From NCBI GenBank assembly GCA_026913215.1, contig JAPTYK010000001.1:1116001-1180000 (forward strand): a DNA stretch of 64,000 nt, written 5' to 3'. The position numbers and the translations under genes were made by a program. Each line of letters begins with the position of its first letter. Positions within the stretch are counted from its first letter, which is position 1. Source of the DNA: Streptomyces diastatochromogenes. Lineage in GTDB: Bacteria; Actinomycetota; Actinomycetes; Streptomycetales; Streptomycetaceae. Shown piece after piece: positions 43,051-52,986 of the stretch. The notes beneath the pieces were generated by a model. That model did not search any database, was not told the DNA's origin, and saw nothing but the letters and a program-made list of their open reading frames with translations.

Positions 43051-44680
43051 TCAGCGGGTGCGGAAGGCGCCCAGCTGGGTCTGGGTGAGGTGTTGCCCCG
43101 GGTGTCGGTGAGTTCGGCGCGGAGCGAGACGGTCCGGCCGGAGCCGGGGGTGCGGAAGGCCACCTGACCGTTCAGGACGGGGACGCGGGTCCAGGTGGTG
43201 CCGTTGTCGGTGGACACCGACACGGTCAGGGACCGGACGCCGGTCGTGGCGGCCGCGCCCTGGACGGTCACCGGCACGCGGAGCGGGGTGCCCGCCGGGG
43301 CGGTGCCGTCGAGGGCGAGGCCCGGGGCGAAGCGGACGACGCTGAGGGAAGCGCCGTCGGGCGGGCGGCGGCGGCCGAGGTGAAGGTCCAGGCGGCGGTG
43401 ACGCGCCCGCCCGGCGCCTTGGCGTCGCCCCGGGTCGCCGAGGCCGTCAGCAGGTACGCGGCCGCTCCGGGGTGGTGGTGAACTCGGCGCGGCCGGGCTC
43501 GCCCCGGCGGGTGCCGACCAGGACGCCGTCGCGGTGGAGCGTGGTGGTCGCGGCGGTGAACCGCGGGGCGCTCGGGGCGTGGCCGTCCCCGTCGGCGAGG
43601 AGCGGGACGTCGAGCGCGATCCTGTTGCCGTCGCGGACGCCGGCCGGGCGGGCGCCGGGCGTGGTGGTGAGCGCGGGGCCGAAGACGGCGTTGTCGAAGG
43701 TGTGCGTGGTGGTCGCGCCCGCGTGGACCACGATTCCGTTCGCCTCGTAGCGGTTGGGGGGCGTCTCGGGAGCGGCCGGGCCCGTGTAGGTGACGTCCCA
43801 GCGGCCCCGCTCCGGGGTGACGAGGACGGTCGCGGTGGCGGGCAGGCGGAGGGACTGGGCGAGGCCGATGGTGGGGCCCTTGCTCGGCTGGACGGAGACG
43901 AACCCGGTTCCGGTCGCGCCCTTCGCGGCGGCTCCGCGGATCTTGACCGTGGCGAGCTTCCCGGCCGCCGGGTGCCGGACGAGGCCGGTCAGGGCGCGGT
44001 CGGAGGTGAAGGTGTAGCCGAGCGCGTAGTCGTTGCGCGCGCCGGACCAGTAGGTGTCGAACCACTCCTTGACGGAGCCCGGTTCGGAGGCGGGGCCGAG
44101 GTGGGCCACGCGCAGGCCCTCGCGGCCCGTCATGATGTTCGCGGAGCGGGTGGTCCCCTCGTGGGTGACCTCGACGAACCCGAGGCTGTTCAGGTAGCGG
44201 GCGCCCGACTCCGGCGGGCGGACGTCCACGGGGGCGGTCGTGCGGGCGTCGACGGTGACGGTCGTGTCCTTGTTCAGGTCCAGGCGGGGCTGGACGACCC
44301 AGTCGGTCCCGGCGGCCGGATCGGAGCCGTGCAGCGTGGAGTCGAGCAGGTAGCGGCCCTTGGGCAGGCGGACGGTGACCGTGCCTGACTTGTCGTAGGG
44401 CGTGGCCTCCGCCCGCGCGCCGGGGCCCGAGATGCCGGTGACATGGGTGCTGTAGCCGCCGGTGGCGGCGCCGGCGCGGTCGAGGTGCCGGATCGTCAGG
44501 GTGTACGTCTGGGGTGCCGGCCGCCGCCACGGCGCTCGGGGGCAGGGCGTTCAGGGTCGTTCCGGCGAGGACCGCGGCGAGGGCCAGGGTGCGCAGGGCG
44601 GTGCGGCGGCCGGTGGTGCTGGTGCCGGTGCCGGTGCCGGTGCTGCGGGGCGTACGGCGGGAGTTCGAGGAATCGTTCAT
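43051..44680 (-). CDS. secreted protein, subtilase accessory-region-like
   Basis: About 543 residues with a Tat/Sec-type leader (GRRTALRTLALAAVLAGTTL) and a secreted beta-rich body reconstructed over two or more frames: TYTLTIRHLDRAGAATGG, VTVRLPKGRYLLDSTLHG, DWVVQPRLDLNKDTTVTVDA, REGLRVAHLGPASEPGSVKE, and a C-terminal domain ending QTQLGAFRTR at 43051. These segments resemble the long C-terminal extension of Streptomyces subtilisin-like (S8) proteases, but no catalytic Asp/His/Ser domain is present, and the leader is directly followed by the extension. It may be a secreted binding or chaperone protein, or the tail of a broken protease; I favour a stand-alone protein. It is divergent from an ECF sigma factor gene. 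Confidence 0.6.
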
Positions 44681-44714
44681 GCCCAGCACTGCTCACGGCG
44701 GGCGGGGCGTTCCG

Positions 44715-44756
44715 GTGACCTGGGTCACACCTCGTGGGGCGTGTGGCCCAGGTCAC
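44715..44756. promoter_or_regulatory. inverted repeat between divergent genes
   Basis: GTGACCTGGG (44715-44724) and CCCAGGTCAC (44747-44756) form a perfect 10-bp inverted repeat with a 22-base spacer between the secreted-protein gene and the sigma-factor gene. The left arm is itself part of GTGACC-TG-GGTCAC (44715-44728). It is a candidate operator shared by both genes. Confidence 0.5.
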
Positions 44757-44802
44757 GGGAACCCGGGCGAACCGGCGCCCAGTGCCAGATGTGGAATCAC
44801 CT

Positions 44803-45656
44803 ATGAGAGATCGTTTCCGCGCCGGGGACCCCGCGGCGCTCGGAGAGGCGTACGACGAGCACGCACGCGTGCTGTACCACTACGCCTACCGGGTGTGCGG
44901 GGACCGGGCGGCCGCGGAGGACGTCGTGTCCGCCGCGTTCCTCGAGGCCTGGCGCTGTCGCGGGAAGGTGCACGCCGACGGCGGCAGCCTCCGCCCGTGG
45001 CTGCTCGGCATCGCGACCAACATCATGCGCGGCGCGGCCCGCGAGGCGCGCCGGCGCGACGCGGCGCTGGCCAGGATCCCCGAGCGCGGGGTCCTGCCGG
45101 ACTTCGCCGACGACGTCCTCGCCCGGATGACCGACGGGGAGCAGATCCGCGCCGCCCGTGTGGCGCTCGGCAAGCTCAGGCGGCGCGAGCGCGAGGTCTT
45201 CACGCTCGTGGTCTGGGCGGGTCTGGACTACGCGGCGGCCGGGGAGGCCCTGGGGTCCCGGTCGGCACCGTCCGCTCCCGGCTGTCCCGGGCCCGCGAAC
45301 GGCTCCGGAAGCTCGCCGAGGCCGAACTGCGCGCGGGGCGGCGCCGGGGCGGTCCGCCGCCGCGGTCCGCTCGGGCGGCCGGCCGGTCCCCGGCGGCCCC
45401 GTGGCCGGGGCGGACGGGCCTCGCGCCGGTGCGGCTCCCGGTCCCCTCGGGGCGTCGGGAGCCGCACCGTCCGGGGCCGGGTCCGCTCCGGGGCCCGTGG
45501 CCGGGAGCGTCGGTTCGCCCGCTTCCGCGTCCCCTCCCCGCCGCACCCGGCGGCGCCGCCGGTCCCGAACCCCTCGCCGTACCCGGCGGCTTCGCCGTCC
45601 GCTCGACCGTCCGCCCGGCCCTCGCGCCCCGACCGACCCAGGAGAACCAGGCATGA
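44803..45656 (+). CDS. ECF-type RNA polymerase sigma factor
   Basis: A sigma-70 family ECF factor of about 284 residues. Region 2: EAYDEHARVLYHYAYRVCGD, AEDVVSAAFLEAWR. Region 4: LRRREREVFTLVVWAGLDYA, AAGEALGVPVGTVRSRLSRA, after repair of a lost G near 45255 (five G read as four). A long Pro/Arg/Ala-rich C-terminal tail of about 100 residues ends RPTQENQA and its TGA overlaps the ATG of the next gene (ATGA). The start is ATG 44803-44805. It forms a coupled pair with a CU044_5270 protein. No anti-sigma factor with a zinc-binding ZAS motif is seen. Confidence 0.8.
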
Positions 45657-46735
45657 ACGCCTCCGCCCCCCGCCCGCCGCATGCCGACGCGGACGAGCTC
45701 CTGCGCACCGAGCTGACCGAGCTGCTGCCCCCGCCTCCGGTGCCCGACCTGACGGCGGAACGGAACCTGCACCTCAGGCACTCCGTCCTGCGGACCGCCC
45801 TCGCCGCCGGGGACGGCGCGCCCGCCCGCCCGGTGCGTGCGCGCCGGCCGCGCCAGGGCTCCGGCTCGGCTGGATCGCCGCGCCGATGGCCGCCTGCGCG
45901 GTCGTCGCCGGTGTCGCCGTGCTCGCGCCCCAGGACGTGCCGGGCGGCTCCCCGACCGCATCCAGGTCGGGCAGCCCGCCCCGTCCGAGGCCGTACGGGT
46001 GCTGTCCGGGGCCGCGCTCGCCGCGCCGCCGCTCCCGCGCCGAACGTCCGGCCCGGTGAGTACGTCTACGTCAAGAGCCTCGTCGCCCACGCGGGGCGCG
46101 ACGCGGCCGGCGGCCCCGCCGCGCTGCCGCCCGCGCATCAGCGCGAGTGTGGCTCTCCCCGACGGCAGCCGGCCGGGGCTGCTGCGCGAGCCGGGTGCCG
46201 CCGACACGGAACTCGGCGCCGAGGCGCCCGTGTACGAACTGGACCGTCCCGGGGCCACGCCCCGGAAGACCACCATGGAGGCGGCGCCGCCCTCCGTCAC
46301 GAACCCGACCCACGCGTACGTGGCTGCGCTTCCCACGGATCCGGACGTGCTGCTGCGCCTGGTCCGGGACCAGACGCGCACGGGCGGGGCGACGCCGATC
46401 AGCGGGCGTTCACCGCGATCGGGACGCTGCTGGCCGAGACCTGGGCCCCGCCGAAGGTCACCGCCGCGCTGTACGAGGCGGCGGCGCGGATCCCCGGCGT
46501 GACCGTCCTGTCGTCCGCGAAGGACGCGGCCGGTCGTGAGGGCGTCGCCGTGGCCCGTACCTCCCACGGCGAGCAGACCCAGTGGATCTTCGACCGGGCC
46601 ACGTCGGCGTTCCTCGGCGAGCGCACCGTCCTCACCGGGACCACGTCGGCCGGACGGGCCGGGACGGTCCTGGGCGTCTCGGCGGTGCTCGTGAAGGCCG
46701 CCGCTCCGGCGCCCGGCGAGCTGCCGAAGGGCTAG
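45653..46735 (+). CDS. CU044_5270 family protein
   Basis: About 361 residues starting MNASAPRPPHADADELLRTE in translational coupling with the sigma factor. After several frame changes (about 45860, 45990, 46010, 46140, 46410), it has an N-terminal cytoplasmic part, one membrane segment (WIAAPMAACAVVAGVAVLAP), and a secreted part with VRPGEYVYVKSLVAHAG, TAIGTLLAETWAPPKVTAAL, TVLSSAKDAAGREGVAVART and GERTVLTGTTSAGRAG. This is the family paired with sigma factors in actinobacteria, where the cytoplasmic N-terminus may act as an anti-sigma domain; the role is not established. The single membrane helix places the C-terminal part outside the cell. Confidence 0.7.
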   Translation: MNASAPRPPHADADELLRTELTELLPPPPVPDLTAERNLHLRHSVLRTALAAGDGAPARPVRARRPRQGSGSAGSPRRWPPARSSPVSPCSRPRTCRAAPRPHPGRAARPVRGRTGAVRGRARRAAAPAPNVRPGEYVYVKSLVAHAGRDAAGGPAALPPAHQRECGSPRRQPAGAAARAGCRRHGTRRRGARVRTGPSRGHAPEDHHGGGAALRHEPDPRVRGCASHGSGRAAAPGPGPDAHGRGDADQRAFTAIGTLLAETWAPPKVTAALYEAAARIPGVTVLSSAKDAAGREGVAVARTSHGEQTQWIFDRATSAFLGERTVLTGTTSAGRAGTVLGVSAVLVKAAAPAPGELPKG

Positions 46736-46744
46736 CGGGTACGC

Positions 46745-46782
46745 GAAGGGCCCGCCGGTCCGGTCGGATCGGCGGGCCCTTC
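46745..46782. terminator. convergent terminator
   Basis: GAAGGGCCCGCCG / CGGCGGGCCCTTC (46745-46757, 46770-46782) after the CU044_5270 gene; the repeat array follows immediately. Confidence 0.85.
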
Positions 46783-46852
46783 GTCATGACAGGGTCCTAC
46801 GTCATGACGGGGTCCTACGTCATGACGGGTCCTACGTCATGACGGGTCTCAG
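46783..46852. repeat. 17-18-bp tandem repeat, 4 copies
   Basis: Four head-to-tail units, GTCATGACGGGGTCCTAC and variants (46783, 46801, 46819, 46836). Each begins with the self-complementary octamer GTCATGAC. The last unit overlaps the TGA of the convergent acetoacetate-CoA ligase gene (46849-46851). There is no coding sequence in it. Confidence 0.85.
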
Positions 46853-48822
46853 CGGCGGCGGTTGGCCGCGAGGGTCTCGTAGAAGTGGAGGAGGCCGAGG
46901 TCGTCGACCGAGCCGGCGTTGACGGCCTTGGCCAGCGGGGTGCCCTGGAGGAGGCGCTTGACGGGGACCTCGATGCGCTTGCCCGTGAGGGTGTGCGGGA
47001 CGCCGGGGACCTCGATGATCTCGTCGGGGACGTGGCGCGGGGAGAGCTCCGTGCGGATCGTCCGCTTGATGCGGTCGATCAGGTCCTCGTCCAGGGTGAC
47101 GCCGTCCACGAGGTGGACGAAGAGCGGCATCCAGTATCCGCCGTCCGGTTCCTCCAGGCCGATGACGAGGGACTCGCGGATCTCCGGGAGACGCTCGACG
47201 GCCTCATAGATATCGGCGCTCCCCATGCGGACGCCCTGGCGGTTCAGGGTGGAGTCGGAGCGGCCGTGGATGACGACCGAGCCGTGGTCCGTGATCGTGA
47301 TCCAGTCGCCGTGGCGCCAGACGCCCGGGAACATCTCGAAGTAGCTGTCGCGGTAGCGGCTGCCGTCGGGGTCGTTCCAGAAGTGGATCGGCATGGACGG
47401 CATCGGGTTGGTGACGACGAGCTCGCCGACCTCGCCGATCAGGGGCTTGCCCGAGGGGTCCCAGGACTGGAGGTCGGTGCCGAGGCCGGCGGCCTGGAGC
47501 TCGCCGATGTGCACGGGCAGGGTGGGGACGGCGCCCGCGAAGCAGGAGCAGACGTCCGTGCCGCCGCTGACGGAGGCGATCCACAGGTTCTCCCGGACCT
47601 CGTCGTGGAGCCAGCGGAAGCCGTCGGGGGGCAGCGGGGAGCCGGTGGTGGCGACGCACTTCACGGCGGAGAGGTCGAAGTCCCGGCCGGGGTGGACGTC
47701 CGCCTTGGCGCAGGCCATCACGTACGCGGCGGAGGTGCCGTAGAGGGTGGCGCGGGTGCGTTCGGCGACCCGCCACTGGGCCGCGGTGTCGGGGTAGCCG
47801 GGGCTGCCGTCGTACAGGACGACGGTGGTGCCGGTGAGGAGGCCGGAGACGAGGAAGTTCCACATCATCCAGCCGGTGGAGGTGTACCAGAAGAACACGT
47901 CCTCGGGGCCGAGGTCGCAGTGCAGGCCCAGCTGCTTGACGTGCTCGACGAGGATGCCGCCCTGGGACTGGACGATCGCCTTCGGCAGTCCGGTCGTGCC
48001 GGAGGAGTACAGGACCCACAGCGGGTGCGAGAACGGCACCTGCTCGTAGACCGGCTCGACGTCGGCGGCGACCAGGTCGTCCCAGGCGAGGGTGCCTTCG
48101 GGGGCCGGGGTGCCGAGGAGCGGGATGTGGACGACGGCGCGGAGGGTGGGGAGCTCGGCGCGCAGTTCGGCGACGGTGTCGCGGCGGTCGTGCTCCTTGC
48201 CGCCGTAGCGGTAGCCGTCGACGGTGAACAGGACGACCGGCTCGACCTGCTGGAAGCGGTCGAGGACGCTGCGGGCGCCGAAGTCGGGGGCGCAGGAGGT
48301 CCACACGGCGCCGACCGCGGCGGTGGCGAGGAGCGCGACGACGGACTGCGGGACGTTGGGCAGGTAGCCGCTGACGCGGTCGCCGGGGTTCACGCCGAGG
48401 GCGCGCAGTTCGGCGGCGAGGGAGCCGACCTGGCGGCGGAGCTCGCCCCAGGTGGTCGCCGTGGGCTCATGTGTCTCGTCCACATGGAGCAGGGCCGTGT
48501 CATGGGGCCGCTCGCCGGCGGCGCGCAGGGCGTGCTCGGCGTAGTTGAGCGTGGCTCCGGGGAACCAGTCGGCGCCGGGCATGGAGCGGTCGCCGAGGAC
48601 CCGCTCGTACGGGGTCGAGAAGCGGAGGTCGAACCACTCGACGACGGCCTGCCAGAAGGCTTCGAGTTCCTCGACCGACCAGCGGTGGAGCGCCGGGTAA
48701 CCGCCCTCCGCGGGGGCGCCGTGGTGTTCGGCGGCCCAGGCCTGGAAGCGGGTGACGGCGGCCGTGGCGATGCGTTCCTCGTCCGGCTGCCAGAGGGGCT
48801 CGGTCGGCACTGCTGATGTCAT
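46849..48822 (-). CDS. acetoacetate-CoA ligase
   Basis: An intact 657-residue acyl-adenylating enzyme: MTSAVPTEPLWQPDEERIAT, the P-loop-like LYSSGTTGLPKAI, GWMMWNFLVSGLLTGTTVVL, the hinge region GRSDSTLNRQGVRMG and the catalytic Lys region TGKRIEVPVKRLLQGTPLAK. The order and length fit the acetoacetate-CoA synthetase branch of the acetate-CoA ligase-like family, which makes acetoacetyl-CoA from acetoacetate, ATP and CoA for fatty-acid or polyhydroxybutyrate metabolism. ATG 48820-48822 is the start. Related acyl groups are possible. The upstream 213 bases to the GH31 gene hold no gene. Confidence 0.93.
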   Translation of the reverse strand: MTSAVPTEPLWQPDEERIATAAVTRFQAWAAEHHGAPAEGGYPALHRWSVEELEAFWQAVVEWFDLRFSTPYERVLGDRSMPGADWFPGATLNYAEHALRAAGERPHDTALLHVDETHEPTATTWGELRRQVGSLAAELRALGVNPGDRVSGYLPNVPQSVVALLATAAVGAVWTSCAPDFGARSVLDRFQQVEPVVLFTVDGYRYGGKEHDRRDTVAELRAELPTLRAVVHIPLLGTPAPEGTLAWDDLVAADVEPVYEQVPFSHPLWVLYSSGTTGLPKAIVQSQGGILVEHVKQLGLHCDLGPEDVFFWYTSTGWMMWNFLVSGLLTGTTVVLYDGSPGYPDTAAQWRVAERTRATLYGTSAAYVMACAKADVHPGRDFDLSAVKCVATTGSPLPPDGFRWLHDEVRENLWIASVSGGTDVCSCFAGAVPTLPVHIGELQAAGLGTDLQSWDPSGKPLIGEVGELVVTNPMPSMPIHFWNDPDGSRYRDSYFEMFPGVWRHGDWITITDHGSVVIHGRSDSTLNRQGVRMGSADIYEAVERLPEIRESLVIGLEEPDGGYWMPLFVHLVDGVTLDEDLIDRIKRTIRTELSPRHVPDEIIEVPGVPHTLTGKRIEVPVKRLLQGTPLAKAVNAGSVDDLGLLHFYETLAANRRR

Positions 48823-49035
48823 GAGGGCTGCTCCCTGGCTGTACGCGGGTCTGCGTGTGTCCTGCGCACGTGCTGGGGTGTGCGCGTGACGCGGCTGACA
48901 GGACGATGCCATGTGATCGTCTTTCGCACCAGGTCTGCCCGCCCATGGTCCGGTAGTTGAACATGTGCTCCCACCACGGGTGAACGGCAGCTGAACGGAG
49001 CTTGTTCCGCCTCCGGGGATGGCAGGGTGAGCTGC

Positions 49036-51401
49036 ATGAACGGTCGGGAACTGGTGCGTTCGATCAAGGTGTTCGGTTCGGCGCAGGGCTTGCGGGCGGT
49101 GCGGTCGGCGTGGCGGCGGTGCCGTACGGACGCGTGGGGCTGCCGCCCTGGGGGCCGAGCGGGCCAGGGTGCCGGGGCTCGCCGTGGGGGCGGAGCCGGC
49201 TCCGGGCGGGGGACCGTCCGCTTCGCCCGGTCCTCGCTCCGGATCTGCGTGTCCTCGGGCGGCACGGTGTTCTGGGGCTGGGACGGGGCCGGGCCGCTGC
49301 CCTCGTACGCCCTGGCCGGCGAGGCGCCCGACGCGGATCCCGGGCCTCCCTGGAACCGGACACCGACGGCGGCTGGCGCATCGTGTCGGAGCGGGTGACG
49401 GTGACGGTCTCCCGGCACGGGGCGGTGGAGCTGCGGACGCCGGGCGGGCTGCTGCTCCGCCGGGACCTGCCGCCGCGCTGGTGGGAGCCGGCCGCGGGCC
49501 CGGACGGCGCTTCCGGAGCAGGGGCGCCGGGGCGGGGCGCTGGGTGCAGCGCAGCGAGGTGCCGGCCGACGCGCGGTTCTTCGGGCTCGGGGGCGGTCGG
49601 CGGGGCCGCGCCTGCGGGACGGCTCGTACCGGCTGTGGAACACCGATCCCAAGGGCGGTTTCGGCCCCGGGGACGATCCGCTCTACCTGACCATGCCCGT
49701 CCAGTTCGTGGTCTCGGACGCCGGTACGCACCTGGCGTTCCACGACAACTCCTGGGACGGCCGGGTCACTCTCGCCGAGGGCGAGGAGGGGGCCGGGTCG
49801 GGGCACGACCGGCCGGGCACGAGCGAGGTGCGGATGACGGGCGGGCCGCTGCGCTGCTGGGTGGTCGTCGGCACCCCGCGCGCGTGCTGCACGGCTGGGC
49901 TGCGCTGACGGGCGCGCCGGCGCTGCCGCCGTCCTGGGCGCTGGGGCCGCAGCACGCGCGCTGGGGCTTCGGCAGCGCGCGGAGGTGCGGCGGGTGGTGG
50001 CCGGATACCGGGAGCGGGGCTGCCGCTGTCCGCCGTGCACCTCGACATCGACCACTACGACGGGCACCGGGTGTTCACCGTCGACCGGGAGCGGTTCCCC
50101 GATCTGCCGGGGCTCGCGGAGGAGCTGCGGGAGCAGGGCGTGCGCCTGGTGTCGATCGTGGACCCTGCGGTGCGGGCGGAGCCGGGCGATCCGGTGTACG
50201 ACGGCGGGTCGGCGGTCGACGCCTTCGTCAAGGACGCGCGGGGCCGGGAGGTGCGCGGGGTGGTGTGGCCCGGCGAGTGCGCCTATCCGGACTTCACCGA
50301 TCCCGCCGTACGGGAGTGGTGGGGCGGTCTGTACGAGGAGCGGTTGCGGCAGGGCTTCGCCGGGGTGTGGCACGACATGAACGAGCCGGTGTCCTTCGCC
50401 CCTTCGGGGATCCGACCCTGCCCCGTTCGGCCCGGCACGTGCTGGAGGGCGTGGGCGGCGACCACCGGGAGGCGCACAACGTGTACGGGCTCGCGATGGC
50501 TCGGGCCGGGTACGAGGGGCTGCGCCGGCTGCGGCCGGACGAGCGGCCGTTCCTCTTCTCGCGCTCCGGCTGGGCGGGCATGCAGCGGTACGGGGGCACC
50601 TGGTCCGGCGACGTGTCGACGGGGTGGCCGGGGCTGCGGGCCTCGCTCTCCCTGGTCCTGGGGCTGGGGCTGTGCGGGGTGCCCTACTCGGGTCCCGACG
50701 TGGGCGGTTTCGACGGCAGTCCGTCGCCGGAGCTGTTCCTGCGCTGGTACCAGCTGGGCGCGTGGCTCCCCCTCTTCCGCACGCACGCGGCGATCGACGC
50801 GGGGCGGCGCGAGCCGTGGGAGTTCGGCCCGGAGGTCCTGGAGCACGCGCGCGTGGCACTGGCCGAACGGGAGCGGCTGCGGCCGTACTTCACGACGCTG
50901 GCCCGGCTGGCCCGGATGACGGGCGCGCCGTACGTGCGTCCGGTGTGGTGGGGACGCCGGAGGACCGGGGCTGCGCGACTGCGAGGACGCGTTCCTCCTC
51001 GGCGACGCGCTGCTCGTGGCGCCGGTCCTGACGCGGGGCGCGGACCGGCGGGCGGTGCGGCTGCCGCGCGGGCGCTGGTACGACACGGCGACGGGGCGGG
51101 CGTACGAGGGTCCAGGGCAGGTCCTGCTCGACGCGCCGCTGTCGCGGGTGCCGGTCCTGGCCCGGGCGGGGCCGTGCTCCCCGTGCGGGGCGAGGACGGC
51201 GGGCTCGTCCTGGAGGTGTGGGCGCCGGCCGCGGGGCGGACCGGTGGCGGGCTCGTGGTGCGGGACACCGGGGACGGCTGGGAGCCCGCCGCGATCGAGC
51301 GGTACCAGTCGCGGCTCGTGGACGGCCGGGTGGTGGTGGAGCGCGTCACGGACGACGGGGTGGAGGAGGCGGGGTTGCCGGTGCGGGTGCGGGGGCTGTG
51401 A
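49036..51401 (+). CDS. GH31 family glycosidase
   Basis: A glycoside hydrolase family 31 enzyme of about 790 residues (alpha-glucosidase or alpha-xylosidase type), beginning MNGRELVRSIKVFGSAQG. Many frameshifts (near 49140, 49345, 49540, 49880, 49985, 50405, 50955 and 51170) divide it, but frames join in order: ADARFFGLGG, LSAVHLDIDHYDGHRVFTV, the nucleophile motif FAGVWHDMNEPVSFAP, LFSRSGWAGMQRYGGTWSGD with the acid/base Asp, and GVPYSGPDVGGF. The C-terminus is a beta-sandwich ending LPVRVRGL. It has no visible signal peptide, so intracellular maltodextrin or glucoside degradation is suggested. The substrate cannot be determined. Confidence 0.82.
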
Positions 51402-51404
51402 GGG

Positions 51405-51518
51405 GATCCAGGAGCTGGATCCCGTGTCCCGTAGGCGGATTCGGTATCCATGAGAAGGATTCAGGGTCCAGTAGACGAATTCAGTATCCAATAACCGAAT
51501 ATTGGAGATTGGATCCAG
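51405..51518. repeat. 20-bp degenerate tandem repeat
   Basis: About five units of 20 bases (51417, 51437, 51457, 51477, 51497) with consensus GGATTCRGTRTCCARTAGAC, preceded by the inverted repeat GGATCCAG-GAG-CTGGATCC (51405-51423) and ending in GGATCCAG. It is AT-rich for this genome and lies between the GH31 stop (51401) and the convergent NUDIX stop (51534). Confidence 0.75.
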
Positions 51519-51533
51519 CGCCCGGCACCCCGG

Positions 51534-52034
51534 TCACCCGTAGGCGCCGCCGAACCACTTCCGTACCGCCTCCGTGTGGAGCGGGAAGGCCAGCTCCGTG
51601 GGAGCGCGGAGCACGTGGTGGCCGCTCGTCTCGTCCGTCGGGGCGGACGACGGGAGTTCCGCGGCCGGGCGGGCCGGCAGGAGGCCGAAGAGGAGGAGGT
51701 GGCCGGCCGGGGAGCTCATGGCGTCGGCGAGGCGGACCCGCTCGGCCGGGGCGGGGATGCCGGTCTCCTCGCGGAGTTCGCGGACGACGGCGGTGCGCCA
51801 GTCCTCGCCGTGGTCGATGAAGCCGCCGGGCAGGGCGATCCCGCCCCGCGCGGGTTCGATGGTGCGGGTGATGACGACGAGACCGGTTCCCGGGACGTCC
51901 GTGACGGGGAGGAGGGCGACGGCGACGGGCAGCGGGTTGCGGTAGGCCGTGTGGCCGCAGGCCGGGCAGGTGCAGGGCCAGCCGGCGTCCGGCAGGTGGG
52001 CGGCGCCGCAGGCGGAGCAGTGGGTGTCCTTCAC
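51534..52034 (-). CDS. NUDIX hydrolase with zinc ribbon
   Basis: A 166-residue protein starting at GTG 52034 (KDTHCSACGAAHLPDAGWPC), with a zinc ribbon (CSACG...CTCPACG) and a NUDIX domain. The box is GGFIDHGEDWRTAVVRELRE plus ETGI, matching G-x5-E-x7-REUxEExGU. NUDIX enzymes hydrolyse nucleoside diphosphates linked to other groups; the NadC/NudC-like zinc ribbon suggests a NAD-diphosphatase-type or ADP-ribose-type substrate but the key discriminating residues cannot be assigned. The GTG start is chosen because the next upstream methionine would extend the protein without homology. Confidence 0.82.
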   Translation of the reverse strand: MKDTHCSACGAAHLPDAGWPCTCPACGHTAYRNPLPVAVALLPVTDVPGTGLVVITRTIEPARGGIALPGGFIDHGEDWRTAVVRELREETGIPAPAERVRLADAMSSPAGHLLLFGLLPARPAAELPSSAPTDETSGHHVLRAPTELAFPLHTEAVRKWFGGAYG

Positions 52035-52092
52035 GGCCCGACCGTATGCGATGGCCCTTTCCCGGCGCTGCCGGAACTGGTAGACGGGGCGC

Positions 52093-52913
52093 ATGACCGG
52101 ACTCGCCGCTGCCCTCCGCACCCTCGCCGTCTCCACCGTCGCCGGACTGCTCGCCGTCACGGGCTCCGTCGCCGCGCCCGCTCCCCGGCCTCGGCCGCGC
52201 CGGAGCCCAAGGCGCCGCGGGAGTTCGTGGCCCTGGGCTCCGTGGACCCGACGATCCTCCAGGAGATGCGCTACACGACCGCGCACGACTTCGTCGGCGA
52301 GCCGGTGGACGGCTACCGGCAGCCGCTGTGCGTCCTGACCCGCTCCGCGGCCGAGGCGCTGCACCGCGCGCAGGTCCGGCTGCTGGCGCGGGGCTACACG
52401 CTGAAGGTGTACGACTGCTACCGGCCGCAGCGGGCCGTGGACCACTTCGTGCGCTGGGCGAAGGACCTGGAGGACGAGCGGATGAAGAAGGAGTTCTATC
52501 CGCTCGTCGACAAGTCGAGGCTGTTCGCGGACGGGTACATCGCGGAGAAGTCCGGGCACAGCCGGGGTTCGACGGTGGACCTGACGCTCGTACGGCTGCC
52601 GGCGGCGCCCACGCGCGCGTACGTGCCGGGCGAGGAGCTCGTGGAGTGCACCGCTCCGAAGGAGGAGCGCTTTCCGGACAACTCCGTGGACATGGGGACC
52701 GGCTTCGACTGCTTCGACACCCTCTCGCACACCGACGACCCGCGGATCCGGGGCGAGCAGCGGGCCCACCGCGATCTGCTGAGGGGGACGCTGGCCGGGG
52801 AGGGCTTCGTCAACCTGCCGGAGGAGTGGTGGCACTTCACGTTCAAGCCCGAGCCGTTCCCGTCGACCTTCTTCGACTTCCCGGTGGCGCGGAGGTCGGT
52901 GGCCGGGCACTGA
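52093..52913 (+). CDS. VanX-type D-alanyl-D-alanine dipeptidase (secreted)
   Basis: About 273 residues with a signal peptide (MTGLAAALRTLAVSTVAGLL, AVTGSVAAPA) and an M15-type zinc dipeptidase domain: DFVGEPVDGYRQPLC, RAQVRLLARGYTLKVYDCYR with the catalytic Arg region (CYRP), the zinc/serine motif SGHSRGSTVDLTL, and EEWWHF with the catalytic Glu and zinc His. The frame changes once near 52195. Members cleave D-Ala-D-Ala in cell-wall recycling; in vancomycin-resistant bacteria the cytoplasmic form removes the target. The signal peptide points to a periplasm/extracytoplasmic recycling function. A divergent NUDIX gene is 58 bases away. Confidence 0.85.
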
Positions 52914-52954
52914 GGCGCCGGGCCCTTCTCAGCACGGGTCCTCCGTGACACACT

Positions 52955-52971
52955 TCTGACGCTTCGTCAGA
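52955..52971. promoter_or_regulatory. operator-like palindrome
   Basis: TCTGACG-CTT-CGTCAGA (52955-52971) is a perfect 7-bp inverted repeat with a 3-base spacer, 16 bases before the DUF35-like gene start. It resembles operators of TetR-type regulators of lipid or steroid genes. No regulator gene is adjacent in this window. Confidence 0.5.
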
Positions 52972-52986
52972 TCACGGGAGGTCCCG

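Noticed and set aside
46745..46852. Insertion sequence remnant at the 46.78 kb repeats
   Set aside because: No transposase fragment or terminal inverted repeats; only a short tandem array.
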